This document shows, piece after piece, positions 39,566 through 51,164 of a stretch of DNA of 64,000 bases (position 1 is the stretch's first letter; each line of letters opens with the position of its first letter). Source of the stretch: Molanna angustata. Taxonomy: Eukaryota > Arthropoda > Insecta > Trichoptera > Molannidae. Made by a program: the position numbers and the translations under genes. The notes below the pieces were generated by a model, which saw only the letters and a list, made by a program, of their open reading frames with translations, ran no database searches and was not told the DNA's origin. The DNA lies in NCBI GenBank assembly GCA_963576475.1, contig OY754972.1:9259062-9323061 (forward strand). Reading direction: 5' to 3'.

Positions 39566-39900
39566 AGTCTTTATCAAACCGAGAAATAAATTTGAACCGC
39601 CAGATCGTCGGGACATTTCATTTCCGGGACTGTATTTTGCTCGTCGTCCGCCCCCACGCCGTCCACGGTCGATCCTCCTAACCCCTGTCCTCGTGGTCAG
39701 TACGAATCGCGGCTCCATTTGAAATGGTCGATTTTCCCGCTGAAATTCGCAAAAAGAACTGACCGTTTCCGCGGGAAAAGTCAAACTACGAATCGTGTTA
39801 TTGTCGGCCGACGTCACACACCTGTCAAAGTGAACCCGCGGTAAATTTGACACTTGAAACGTCAAAGTCACGTGGTCGATTTTCATACGTCACATGGTGT
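39566..39900. other. GC-rich, CpG-containing block, unassigned
   Basis: About 330 bases of clearly higher GC than the flanks, with many CpG (GCTCGTCGTCCGCCCCCACG, CCGTCCACGGTCGATCC, TGTCGGCCGACGTCACAC). Not found elsewhere in the window. A 109-codon minus-strand frame (39557-39886) has no recognised domain and an arginine-rich, low-confidence composition. It could be a promoter, an exon, or part of an unknown GC-rich element like the insert at 9.67 kb. Confidence 0.4.
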
Positions 39901-40799
39901 CTAAAAATAACTATTTTCGCCATTTGTAATTTTGAATATACAACACTGTGCATTTTAATTTTGTTCAAATAACAATTTTAAGATATTAATTTTCAATATT
40001 TGTTCTAAATCGATTGTTAACAATATGTTTTTGCAAAAAAATTGTGATGAAATATAAACATTTTGTTGTGAATGTTTTGTCTATAAAAAAATTGTCGAAT
40101 TCGTTTTTTCCTGTGAACATATTTAGGTACGTAAATAATATTTATTTTAATCGCCTCCTATTTCAGAATATTATAGGTACAAATGTTTTTAGTTGGAAAT
40201 ATTTTAATTTGTACATCTCTACTTGTTACGATTTAACAACATTAATGCATATGTTTATTAAATGAGCATATAATATAATCATATTGATTCCTAGTATAAT
40301 ATGTACCAGCTAACGCTATGCTGTCCGTGTTATTAAATATATAGGTAAATAAATGAATGTCATTTTAATAACAAATTGACGCACGAGTAAGTACCTACCT
40401 AATATATTTTTCACTGAGTACTAAACTATTTTTAAATAAAAATATCAATCTTATATTTCAAATTTTATTTTCAATATATTTTATACATTATGACACCTCT
40501 CGTTATTTTAAACGGCACATAATTGAATAAAAAATAATTTTGAAACTGTCCATTTTTTATGTAAAATATCACCTAAGCACGTACGATATAGGTGAGTACA
40601 TAGTATGTGTATATAATATCTATGTATTCGGTGGCCACTGAGTGTTTCATAATAATATGTTAATGAAAGAAATAAAGAAAATGTATGATGTTCATAAAGG
40701 ACAATAACTTAAAGAAGATGAACCAGTTGTCAGACGAGTGGTAGCAAACCTTTTTTAATTCATATTATTTATAAAAAAAATCTTCTTTCTTAATCTCTT
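39901..40799. other. No gene seen
   Basis: AT-rich; the 83-codon plus frame at 40014-40265 is low-complexity. Confidence 0.4.
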
Positions 40800-40915
40800 T
40801 AACTATTACAACTTGCTTCTCTGAGCTGGAAAAAAAGCCCAGTTGGAAGGATTTGCCATTTGGCATTGAACTAGCCATATTTACAGAGTGGAAAGAAATT
40901 TTCATTATTATAATT
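40800..40915 (+). mobile_element. SINE-like family F, 3' half
   Basis: CTTGCTTCTCTGAGCTGGAA, AAAAGCCCAGTTGGAAGGAT, TTGCCATTTGGCATTGAACT and an ATTATTATAATTATTT tail; the CACTTGCGCAGGG part is decayed. Confidence 0.6.
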
Positions 40916-41194
40916 ATTTACCTATCTACTCATGCTCGTTTCATAAACATTTGTTTTTGTTAATAATCAATTGGTACTTTTGTATCATAAAAGCTCCGAA
41001 TTACGAAATGAAAATCGAATATCGAACACATTAAAAATGTCAGAATATTTTTTACACAATATATTTGTTTTATATTGATCTAAATGAATTTCGTTTGTAC
41101 ATAATTCAATGTCTACATACATACCTACTATCTTTAACAAACATCAATAAAATCCACATTTGAATTCTTTTATATGCGAGAGTAATTTTTAGAT

Positions 41195-41340
41195 TATACA
41201 TATTTATTTATTTATTTATTTATATAATTTATGTACATGTGTACAAAGGCAGGTTTATTGCCATAAGGCAATTTCTTCCAACCAACCCGAGCAACGTGAA
41301 GTCTCTTAGTTAAATTGGTACAGTACTAATTAAGTGAGAA
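41195..41340 (-). mobile_element. LINE-like 3' end, family N
   Basis: ATTTATTTATTTATTTATTT tail at 41203-41222, then ACAAAGGCAGGTTTATTGCC, ATAAGGCAATTTCTTCCAAC and CAACCC. Confidence 0.55.
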
Positions 41341-41574
41341 ATGAATTGATAAAAAATAACATAAAAGAGTAAGAAATATAAAAAAAATTTACAAAGAGAA
41401 ATTACATATATTAAAAATAACTGAATATCTTCTTGAAATAAGAAAGTAAATCATATTTGATATATTTATTTTAATAAGCTCATACATTCCTTGAAACCCA
41501 AATGCATATGATAAATATTTTATAGGAGAATGTTAAAAAATATGAGATTCATAAAATTTTTCGATTCTTCTGCT
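41341..41574. other. No gene seen
   Basis: A-rich spacer. Confidence 0.4.
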
Positions 41575-41668
41575 AAGTTAAGTAGGCAGAGAGAACCGAA
41601 CGATAGACTTCTGTCTCATGACATACATTTCTCGGTTCATTCACGTCCATGAATCGTGTCATACAATT
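41575..41668 (-). pseudogene. LINE family G, C-terminal codons
   Basis: The minus strand reads MTRFMDVNEPRNVCHETEVY then RSVLSAY, one of the clearest copies of the family's CMNVDEA..VCQD..WRSVLSAYP ending, although the 3' tail is missing. Confidence 0.7.
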
Positions 41669-41689
41669 TAAATTGTAAAATTATCTTTT

Positions 41690-42065
41690 TTAACAAAGTT
41701 CTAACATCTCAATGGAGACGAAGTCAGAATATAATAGGAAAACCTGGAACTCTAAGCACCTACAGGGCTCATGACTTGTCGTCGGTTGGTTTACGTGATC
41801 ACTTTATGCGTTTGCGCAATGTACACCAATTGTGCCTTCTGATTGAGTTCCCTTACCAATGCAATGTTGAAAATTTAATAATGAGAAACTGATCGTTTGA
41901 AAATAAGCTGAATAACACCATATATAAAGTGAAGAAGAAACCATTTTGTAACGCCGTCTATTGAAAATTTGGTTTTTGTAAACAACGAAAGCAACAGTCT
42001 TTATACATGAGGTGACAATGCTCTCACACAGATGTCACCCCTGAACTGCGCCTGAATTATGATTC
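41690..42065 (-). mobile_element. Repeat family L copy, inverted
   Basis: Minus-strand matches to 29.6-29.9 kb: CATAAAGTGATCACGTAAAC, CGACGACAAGTCATGAGCCC, TGTAGGTGCTTAGAGTTCCA; and AATAGACGGCGTTACAAAAT, GGCGCAGTTCAGGGGTGACA. Confidence 0.65.
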
Positions 42066-42954
42066 CATTTTCAGCTTGTTTACTTTCTTGTACCAATGTA
42101 TTATGTAAGTAAATCAATGTATTATGTAAGTATTATGTTGTAACATGATAAAATATTTTAAATATTTTTTTTTATTTCATAAAAAAGGGAACCAACATCG
42201 ACAGACATCCAGCTTACAATTTTCTTAAAAAGAAAATAATATTGGTTATAATTATTATGATTGCTGGACGTCCAATTATGGGTGCACACAAAATTACATG
42301 AGCTCATATTCAATCACACACGTAAGTTACACAAGTATGGATTACATAAATAAGAAAAAAATCGGTTACAAAAGTTAAGTAAAAAAAAGAAGAAAAAAAA
42401 ATAGTTACATAAGATAAGCAAAAATCAAGTTATAGAAATTACATAATTCGAAGTAAAAAAATATGTACCTACCTACAAAAGATTATAATATAATTTAGAC
42501 CCCCAACACGGGTTGGTACCTACTCGCCTACCTAACGGGAGACACTATAATGTTTATGTGTTATGTAACTTTATTGTTAATAAATGAATGAATAAATAAA
42601 TAAATTAAATAATTAAATCGAATTTATAATAAAGCGACTACCATATTATACCGATTTTATAAAATAGTCGCTCGCTCATTAATGGTTGCCGACCCTGTTT
42701 CGAAACACTAGGCGAGAATCATTGCACGGACTAGTAGTGTATAAAATAATATATGTGGGTTTGATTTATTTATATTTTTGCCACATTCTTTTGTTAATCA
42801 TAGTATTAAACTCATTTTAATGTTTTGACATTTAGAACCCAAGAAATGATATTTTTATTACATTCAGCTGGCGCCCTCATGTTGTTTCTCTTTTCTTTGT
42901 ATATTATTTGGTATAACATGTCAAAACAGTCCTTCTCTAACTTTTTACTTTCGC
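42066..42954. other. No gene recognised; LINE-like tail
   Basis: A tandem ATGTATTATGTAAGTA occurs at 42095-42130. The stretch 42180-42607 ends AATGAATGAATAAATAAATA AATTAAATA and opens AAAAAAGGGAACCAACATCG; it may be a LINE 3' UTR but no codons are recognised. Confidence 0.35.
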
Positions 42955-43540
42955 GCCCTTCTCAATTCACACTATCCCAAGGGATATAGTAGGAAGCTAT
43001 GAATTTGCTATTTTTTAAGTTATTTTTTTATTACAGATTATTATCAAGTAGTATCATGCTGAGATTGTAATCTGAAAGTCCCATCACAAATTTATATGTG
43101 TCTATGCTATGTTCTATGTGCTGTGTCCGGCGTGTTTATTCTACTTTATCGATTTTTGACAAAAGTAGGTACCTACTGATTCGATCCTTTTCAATTTTTT
43201 TCAAATTTGTATATCTACTACTCGCTTAGACTCCATTAAATTTTGAAGCATATCTGGTCAATGATTCTCATTTTTTTTAACTGTCAAATATTTCAAAGTC
43301 ACATCAAGCTCAGGAAACTAAAAATTTGATATTTTTATTTTCAAATTGCACACCACTTTCATAAAATGGCATTGGAGAATTATCAAGTTTTCATAATTAA
43401 ATATTTAAATCAAAAATTATTTAACAAACTCATTTCATGAAAATTCTGAAAATTTTTCCTTACAAAATTTATTTAGGTACTTTATGAGTGACTTGATAAT
43501 GAGAAATATAGTGTTGGCCACAACCCACTCGTTTTTTTTT
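42955..43540 (-). mobile_element. Repeat family A copy
   Basis: Minus orientation: right end GTTGGCCACAACCCACTCGT at 43514, inner TTTCCTGAGCTTGATGTGAC-type, TCTAATTTAATGGAGTC-type and AATCGATAAAGTAGAATAAA segments, left end near CTATCCCAAGGGATATAG. It shows the uninterrupted site (GAAGCATATCTGGTCAATGA) where the 61.2-kb copy carries a palindromic insert. Confidence 0.65.
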
Positions 43541-45429
43541 TATTCCATTGTGAAAATACATTTGGATTTTATATAAATAACTATTGGATTTTAAAAAACA
43601 TCTTTTTACAGTGATTTTTAGTCTTTACAATGATTTTTATTTAGAATATAAAATAAGATTTTATATAAGATTTTAAATAAGATTTTATATTTATTTATAG
43701 ATCAATCGTTTCATCTTGCGTTATCTTTTTCAACTAATGATATTTTTTTTTACTTTTATGGTCGTCTTATAAGAGAAATAATTATTTTTTTTAATATCAA
43801 ATATGTTTGATATTACAAATATGCAATTAAAATGCTTTATATTAATAAACAATAAAAAAACAAATATCGATTCCAATAGTGTCATTTCGATGGCTATGAT
43901 TATAGTTTTGTATTTTCAATTTGTTTTATTTTGTAGTTCTAATGAGAGTTTTTCTTTGATAAGTCTGTATCGATCATTCAACGACTTCAATGATGGTGGT
44001 CTTTGATTGACTGATACCGGTCAATATAGCAGATCTAGTAGCACCTCTCGAGGTTACGTGACATAGTTTGAGAAACGTTTTACTGTCCTACTCTAAAAGC
44101 TTCAATTTTTTTGTTTGTTTTATTTATTAAGTAATTTATTTGATCTCGAAATGTTCACTTTTGCGTACTATAGGTATAATAGATACTTTACATAATAATA
44201 CATAGCCGCGTATATTGTCACTTTCCAAATATATAGGTAGATATATGATGGCTTAAATGGGTACCTACCACAGAGAATAGGTTTTATGACTTCAATAGAT
44301 ATCATAAGGTCATCATTTCTTTTTATTAGGTACTTTTTATTTACGTATATACAAATTGTGATAAAATAGAAAATAGTCACTGAATGAAAATGATAAAATA
44401 TTATCTATACTAACCACACTATATAAAGGAGTAGGCAGTGAGAACATGGCGACAAATCAATCTTTCCTATTTTTTTAACTCATTAATATCCATCGTTAAA
44501 TACACATATAAAAAAGTTTATTGTTACCTTTATTCAATGAAATGAATGAATTTCCATATTTATCAGTAGCGAAATTAATGTAGAGCCCAAAAAGCCTGGC
44601 ATTCCTGTGACTATATAGTAAAGAAATACAAAAAAAAATAACAGGTTAAAATTAAAAATACATACTTCCATATTTTACTTCATTATCCCCATAATGGTCA
44701 CCGATCTATTATCCTATTAGGCATAAAAAAATCCTCTAATATCTGTTCACCATATAATACCGTTCAACTTTTTTTCCTTGCAATGTTTTCATAAATGGCC
44801 GCCTGCATTAAAAGTACAGTGACCAAAGCTCAAATAAAACCTATCCATACTAAATACCTATCACCGTATTGTGGCGACTGTATTAGCACAATTATCACAA
44901 TTTATAAGTATATTGAATATCTATCTACTAAATTTCCTTTTTCAGCATTAATTTTAATATAATTTAAGACATCTTTGTACTTGGCTTTGATATGTGTAAT
45001 GTTAAATAAATAAAAAAATACACCTTACAAATCAAATTTCCCAATTTTTACTGTCCAGGGTTGCGTAGCCTGAAGGTCTTAGGATCGCCCCTGATATTTA
45101 TGTATTTATTTTTTTCTTTATGTAATTGATTTTTTTTATTTTGTAATTATTATTGTAGGCATAGTGTACTGTACCTAAGTCTTGTTTTTTATTATCAGCT
45201 TTTTGTATTGTATCTAGTGATATTTCACTGTATCACAGACATCAATAAAAATGTATGCATTGTCTGCACGGACATGGATCACACAAGAATATTTAATTGC
45301 AGATGGACACGTAAGAATGTTATTTAGTTGTAGGACAAACATCAGTGTGACGCATTTGATTAATACGAGAGAGCGCGACTCGTTTAGCAATATGTGTCCA
45401 GTAATTTCTCATTTGTGGTGGCGTCTGTG
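43541..45429. other. No gene recognised
   Basis: AT-rich. 43660-43700 has a short local repeat of AAGATTTTATATAAGATTTT. 44425-44470 (AGGAGTAGGCAGTGAGAACA) is a weak family-G scrap. Short frames at 43803, 44168 and 45251 have no motif. Confidence 0.35.
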
Positions 45430-45665
45430 GTAATTTGGCGGCGACGTTGCTAATCCCCCGAGAGGGTGGTGGGGATAGAAGAATCCCCTCCCCAACCCCC
45501 CCCCCCCCCACCCGATGTTCGCTTGCCCCAAAACTACACGAAAACACACCCATTAATGTTGCTGTCCGAGGTGGTATTAAAAAGTGTGTTGATCTTGATT
45601 TATTTGCAATGACACTTTTTGTAAACTTAAACCAGTCGATGACAGGTCGTAAGCCCCGCAGTTGA
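45430..45665. other. GC-rich patch with poly-C and a family-L scrap
   Basis: AATTTGGCGGCGACGTTGCT and a run of 15 C at 45496-45510. GATGACAGGTCGTAAGCCCC at 45639 is a short piece of family L. The 123- and 76-codon frames on opposite strands are mutually exclusive and unrecognised. Confidence 0.4.
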
Positions 45666-45763
45666 CACAAATTTGCGATCTGCGCACCCACGTGACTGGT
45701 TCAACTTATTTTACGATAGCTACATTTATTTATTTTTCATCTTTATACATATATTTGTTATAT

Positions 45764-45958
45764 CGGCCTTCGTGGCTCAGTTGATTAGGTATCTAACTGC
45801 TGATCTAAAGATCCCAGATTCGATTCCCGGTGGAGACACAGTTTTTAATTGTGTATATCGAATGTGGCAACTTGTTATTGGATGCGTGTTAAATTACTAT
45901 TTGACATGGTAGGTACCTGTATGGTTTCTGTTATGAAAAATAAAATAAAATAATCTAT
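45764..45958 (+). mobile_element. SINE family E, full copy
   Basis: Head CCTTCGTGGCTCAGTTGATT (A-box-like TGGCTCAGTTG), B-box region CAGATTCGATTCCCGGTGGA, then GACACAGTTTTTAATTGTGT, GAATGTGGCAACTTGTTATT, GGATGCGTGTTAAATTACTA and an AAATAAAATAAAATAAT tail. It lacks the GTGAGACGATAAATAAT block found in the 13.7-, 36.4- and 59.5-kb copies. Confidence 0.8.
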
Positions 45959-46157
45959 TTTAACCTACAAGATGTCGAGTGCCGCGGCATATTGGTAAAA
46001 GCCATTTAACTCCTGTGCCGACGTCGCATTTTCAATTTTCAGTGGAGAAAATTTTTATTTAAATTTATTTTTCACGCAAAAACCCTGGATAGTTGGAAGA
46101 AATTGCCAATTGTTGATTTACTTGTCACCCGCATATGTTGTATATTTTCACAAATAA

Positions 46158-47375
46158 GTATAACACGAGTGGGCTGTAGCCAACGATACTCCTCTCTACC
46201 AAGCCACGCCACAGTATTAAAAATTTGTTTGGGAATATATCCGCATTTTTATAACATGAGTTTGTTAAGAGGGCGACTGCTGCCAACGTACCTATTTTCT
46301 TTATTTGATATACCATCATTATTACTAAACGAATCATTTTGAAAAAAATAACCTAGTTAATTTGGTTATTAATAAAGAGAAATAAATTTTTAATTATGTT
46401 CTGTATATATTCTTGTAGGAAAATAATAAGCATACCTGAATTTTAGACATTTATCTTAAATTTCTAAAAAAATATAAGTTATAGAGCAATATATTTTTTT
46501 TATAAATTAAAGAAGAACAAAATACCTGGAAAAATATTATGTGATGTTGCATTAATGCATCAGGGTAAGTAAATAAACCAAAAAAACTTTTATTTCGCAA
46601 TGGCGCTGAATGGAAAATAAATGTTTTTTTAGGTTTATTTACTTAACCTGAAGCATTTATGCAACGTCACATCATATTTTACTAGATATTTTTGACTACT
46701 TTAATTTAAAAAAAAAAGTCTACGCCTTATAGTTTATTAAAAATATAAGATAAACGTTAAAAATCGGGGTATGCCATTATTTTTCACAAGAATTTATATA
46801 GGACATTATCAAAAAGTAACGATATATTTTTATTTTTTAATACCCAAACTATCTAAATTATTTTTTTTCAAAACGATTTGATAAGAAATAATGATGGTAG
46901 GTATATCAAATTGGAAAATAGGTACGTTGGCAGCAGTCCCCCCCTTAAATTAATTTTGATTTGAATATTGTGTTATGAAAACTTGATAATTTTTCAAGGC
47001 CATTTTATGAAAGTGATGTGCCTTTTTAGCAATTTGTTTATAAAAATATCAAATTTTAAGTTTCCTGAGATTGGGGTCACTTTAAAATATTTGACAGTTA
47101 AAAAAATGAAGCGCACTGATCAGATCCTTCAAATCTAACGGAGTCTAAGCGAGTATAAGATATACAAATTTGCAAAATATGAAAATAATCGAAATTGTAC
47201 TCAAGTCTATAATCGATAAAGTAGAATCAAGCACATAATATACAGCACACACAGGGATATATTGTGATAAAACCTTCAGAATATAATTAAGCATGATTCT
47301 AGTTGCAATGAAAAAATAGCCTTAAATTCATACCTTCCCACTTTATCGCCTTGGTTTAGTGAGGATTAAAAAAAT
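46158..47375 (+). mobile_element. Repeat family A copy split by a foldback element
   Basis: Left end ACGAGTGGGCTGTAGCCAAC at 46163; after the insert the inner family sequence resumes with CCATTTTATGAAAGTGATGT, TTTCCTGAGATTGGGGTCAC, ACGGAGTCTAAGCGAGTATA and AATCGATAAAGTAGAATCAA, ending GGTTTAGTGAGGATTAAAAA. No coding capacity. Confidence 0.7.
46269..46944. mobile_element. TTAA-flanked foldback element (piggyBac-like MITE)
   Basis: A 676-base imperfect palindrome flanked by TTAA (46265-46268, 46945-46948). The ends GCGACTGCTGCCAACGTACC and, inverted, GGACTGCTGCCAACGTACC match and extend into arms of about 330 bases that share CTATTTTC, TTTGATATACCATCATT and, near the centre, TGTGATGTTGCATTAATGCA-like sequence. 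The centre is about 50 bases (TTCGCAATGGCGCTGAATGG). TTAA duplication is the signature of piggyBac-type insertion. No transposase. The host family-A sequence confirms the insertion. Confidence 0.75.
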
Positions 47376-47892
47376 TAATTATTAGAGTTCATCAATTTAA
47401 GTTGAGATTTAAAAAAAGGTTAGCAGATAATTTAAAAAAAAAGGTTACCAGATGATTTCAAAATAGGTTAGCAAATGATTACTTAAACTATATTTTATGT
47501 TATAATTAATTCATAATTAATTGTAAACAGGGATATTCAACATATAGGTACCTACAGTGGAGCAGCTTTACATTTTTCCAGAACTCGTTGTATTGTTTTC
47601 CTCACCACCGCGTAAAAAGTTTGTTAGATTTGTTTACCTCTCCAAGGTGCAGTGTTAATTTGAATGAGGATTTTCTGTGTCGTCGCTCTTCGTCCTCTTT
47701 AATCAGTATCTAGGTCTTCAAGGCGTTTGAGAAATTATCTGTTTGTTTCTAATAACTATCCCTCCGCACTTAGTCCACCAACATTACAATTTGATTTCTA
47801 GAAAGCCCTCGATGCTTTTAGAGATCGAAAATTAAATGTTTTGTTTTTCGAGAAATTTTCCTTGATTCTTCAATACTACATTTACAGGATGT
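47376..47892. other. No gene recognised
   Basis: GGTTAGCAGATAATTT-type units repeat about three times at 47415-47475. 47560-47790 is a little GC-richer (CCTCACCACCGCGTAAAAAG) and unassigned. Confidence 0.35.
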
Positions 47893-48206
47893 CAGTAGTG
47901 TAATTGTTTTATAGAAGCCGAAAATCTTGGCTTGCCTATGAATATTATATTAAGAAATTCAAGACCCAATATTTTTTTGTCTGTTTTATTGAATTTTTAA
48001 GACCTAATAATACAAGATTAAAAATTAAACCGTATGTAGAAACGATAACAGGGCCACAAATGTTAAATATTATTTTGGCATGTGATTTTAAAATACTTTC
48101 ATGGCCACTCAAATGAACGACGATACTAAAAATACATTAAAAATTCAACATTTCCCAATTTTCTTTCAGGGTTTGTATTGTTCAAAGTTTACCTAAACTT
48201 TACTAT
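47893..48206 (-). mobile_element. hAT MITE, diverged relative of the 23.26-kb copy
   Basis: Begins CAGTAGTGTAATTG (compare the inverse end CAGTAGCGGAATTGCC) and shares, on the minus strand, CCCTGAAAGAAAATTGG, GAGTGGCCATGAAAGTATTT, ACATGCCAAAATAATATTTA, CTTGAATTTCTTAATATAAT and ATTCATAGGCAAGCCAAG. The other terminus is eroded and no duplication is seen. Confidence 0.7.
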
Positions 48207-48929
48207 GTAAAAGTTACCACAAAGTCTATATGAAAAAAATGTATTTACTTATATCGTGTATACAAAGAAGAGTTAAAGGCGATTTGTTTGAACTAACCAA
48301 TGCATCGTTTACTTTTTTTAAATCCTTTTAATTAACTTCAATTGTACGTGAATTTTGCAATCGATTTTTTTCTTACTTTCTGACCAGTAAGAGCTTTGAT
48401 GACAATGCATTTTAAAACTTTCAGCTTGATATATTTAATAAAATCAAATAAACAATAATGCTATACTTATGGCATTAAACCAGGAGTATGAATTTTTTAT
48501 GCATTTTTAATATGAAAAATTATGTTCTCAATTATTTTTTTATATAACTATACTTGTTTATTTTCTTCTTTGGGAAAGACAATAATGTCATGTAGGTACT
48601 ACGAGTATGTCATAACGGTTTTCTGAAATATATAAAAATATGAAAATAATACATGTTATAAATATAATATAAATAAAACAAATAGGTACTTAATATCACG
48701 ATACAGGAATTAGCTATATAAAACGATGAATAATAAGGCGAAATTCGCATGCATAATTACAATAGTGTTTTTTTTATGGTGAAATATATTTTATAAAAAT
48801 AAAATAAACCTTATCACAGTTCTAAAAAACATAAATACACCTCGAAAATTTTGTGTATTTTATATATGACATCAAATAATCTACACTTAAAATAAATAAA
48901 TAAAATGAGAAAATAATTAATGAATAGAG
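48207..48929. other. No gene seen
   Basis: AT-rich; no supported feature. Confidence 0.4.
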
Positions 48930-49135
48930 TACATACATACATACATACCATCACACCATGTCCCTCACGGGTTAGGCAGAGAGAACCGAACGCCACATAT
49001 TTGTATTTTGACACACATTCATCGCCTCGTCAATATTCATACATGTTCGTCTGTTGTTCACGCTTCTAACATTTCCGTCTTTCAAAATACAATTCACATG
49101 GACGTGTCATCCCTTCCTTGGGCGGATACCTATAT
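48930..49135 (-). pseudogene. LINE family G, C-terminus and tailed 3' end
   Basis: The minus strand reads GNVRSVNNRRTCMNIDEAMN, VCQNTNMWRSVLSA then stop, followed by CACGGGTTAGGC-complement 3' UTR and a (TATG)n tail (CATACATACATACATAC at 48941 on plus). The best-preserved 3' end of this family in the window. Confidence 0.75.
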
Positions 49136-49885
49136 CAATTAAAATATACAAAGGACTAATTATTTGAGTTAACTATATATTTGTGTAAATATAATAATAA
49201 GATGAAGACAGCTTCCAAAGGACATTTCATGGTTATAATAATATTATATTTCTAACGTATGCTCTTGTCTCACTGTCAGGAAGATAGAGGACTAACTGTG
49301 TCACTTGTTCTGCAATAATATGAATTATGTAAATAACATGTATGTTATATACATAGGTTTATATATATTTAAGTAGATACATACATAATACAAAAGGACT
49401 CTGATACAAGATCGTCTTTTAATGTCATTTTAATGTCGGCATTAAGTACCACGTTATAGTCAAATATAATGTCACATATATCTGCGGGTTTTTGTGCTTT
49501 GTCGTAATATGTAAAAAAATACACAAGTATAAAATACATAATAAACATTATGTGTGACTTAATATATATTAAATATTTCACTGTGTTGTTGAACGAGTCA
49601 TATAACACTTACATCTGAAAGAATCAGATCTTATATTTTCTTCTTTCTTGGTCTTTTGCCTAAAGATTGCGGCTCCATGTTAGACGATGGGCTTTAGTTA
49701 TTGAAGATCAACTGAATATGAAGGTCACTTAGCGACCTCTGAGTGTTCTATTATACCTTCTACACTTCCCAATACGACGAGTTGTTCGGGATTATCAGAA
49801 GCCCCTTCTGGCAATGTGTTCAGAATATTGAAGAATATAATAGTGTAAATAAATTAACGACACTCGATCGCCTAAACAACAGTAA
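49136..49885. other. No gene seen
   Basis: AT-rich. 49650-49800 is mildly GC-richer (GGCTTTAGTTATTGAAGATC, AGCGACCTCTGAGTG) but unassigned. Confidence 0.4.
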
Positions 49886-50353
49886 GACCCCGTTCCCACT
49901 TCTCGTGTGTTAGGTCCGACAAAATGTCGGGTGATCTAGTAGCAATACATTTTAAATGGAGCTTTTCACACTTGTCGTTATCGTGTAAGTGTGAACAGCT
50001 CCATTTAAAATGTATTGCCACTAGATCACACGACATTTTATCGGACATAACACACGACGAATACTTGTCGTTATCGTGTAAGTGTGAATAGCTCCATTTA
50101 AAATGTATTGCCACTAGATCACACGACATATTGTCGGACCTAACACACGACAAGTACTTGTCGTTATCGTGTAAGTGTGAATAGCTCCATTTAAAATGTA
50201 TTGCCACTAGATCACACGACATATTTTCGGACCTAACACACGACGAGTACTTGTCGTTATCATGTAAGTGTGAACAGCTCCATTTAAAATGTGTTGCCAC
50301 TAAATCACACGACATTTTGTAGGACCTAACACACGACAAGTGGGAACGTGGTC
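49886..50353. mobile_element. PIF-like MITE with 93-bp tandem core
   Basis: Ends GACCCCGTTCCCACTTCTCG and, inverted, GACCACGTTCCCACTTGTCG, flanked by TAA on both sides (49883-49885, 50354-50356), consistent with PIF/Harbinger-type TWA duplication. Inside, a 93-base unit (CACACGACAT, GACAAGTACTTGTCGTTATC, GTGTAAGTGTGAATAGCTCC, ATTTAAAATGTATTGCCACT) repeats about four times: CGACAT at 50031, 50124, 50217 and 50310. The first segment runs in the opposite sense. Because 93 is divisible by three, the minus strand stays open for 155 codons; this is not evidence of a protein. Confidence 0.75.
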
Positions 50354-51164
50354 TAAATTTAGTAAAGATGTAAATGCCAAGAAAAAGTTAAAAAATCGTA
50401 TAAGGTCTAATCGTCTATGGATGTTCACAACAAGAATAGTACGGAGAGTGGTTTCGTATGTGATCGAGCGAGACAAACATACTTCCATTCTCTCTATAGG
50501 ATATATATGTATTTTAAAAATATGTATCGCTTTGTTCTCCAATAATATTACTGTCGTATACCTAAACAATAAAATCATCATCTTATACAACATTTTTTAC
50601 CAGTTGCTTAGTTATCGGAAAAAAATATATACCTTTGTATAACCAGAAATATGAGCAATAATAATATTTATTTTCAAGTTTTCTTTGTGAATATTTTGCA
50701 TTATTAATTTGCATATTTATTTAAAACTTAAAAAACGCGGCTACTTACTTAAATGTATATATTAAAATTCCCCCCTTTAAACGAGTACCTAATAACGTAC
50801 CACTTAGCAATTTACAGGTAAGCAAACACCATCCTTGATGCAATGTGTTTTCCATCTTAGTTTAAAATCCAAGCTTTCCGCAGTAATCCAGTGATGGGGG
50901 GGGGGGTGTAAAGATCCACCCTTCCATCCTTCTGTTCTCCTGATTCTACCACCATCTTCCCATATACAAACACCACCAGCCTCCCTGGCATTTTCTTAAT
51001 TTCTTAACTCCCCCAACCTCGCCGCTCGCCTGCAACATATCCTCTCAGCTATCTAACTGTTATTATACTACCCTGATACAAAAAATAATATTCTTTGTGT
51101 TTTTATTTCTTTTTCATTTTATAGCAAGATTTATTTAAAGAAAATATGATAAATTGAATTAAAA
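50354..51164. other. No gene recognised; poly-G run
   Basis: A run of ten G at 50897-50906, then C-rich text (CCACCATCTTCCCATATAC). The 97- and 100-codon opposed frames at 50300-50642 are unrecognised. Confidence 0.35.

Noticed and set aside
39557..39886. 109-codon minus-strand frame in a GC-rich block
   Set aside because: GC-rich DNA has fewer stops by chance; the composition is arginine-rich without a recognised motif. Kept only as an unassigned block.
45320..45691. 123-codon minus-strand frame
   Set aside because: Crosses a poly-C run and a family-L repeat scrap; no motif.
49872..50339. 155-codon minus-strand frame with 31-residue repeats
   Set aside because: It is produced by the 93-bp repeat of a TIR element; the period is divisible by three, so openness is not evidence of coding.
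49886..50353. CRISPR-like array of repeats
   Set aside because: The repeats are contiguous with no unique spacers, and the genome is clearly eukaryotic.
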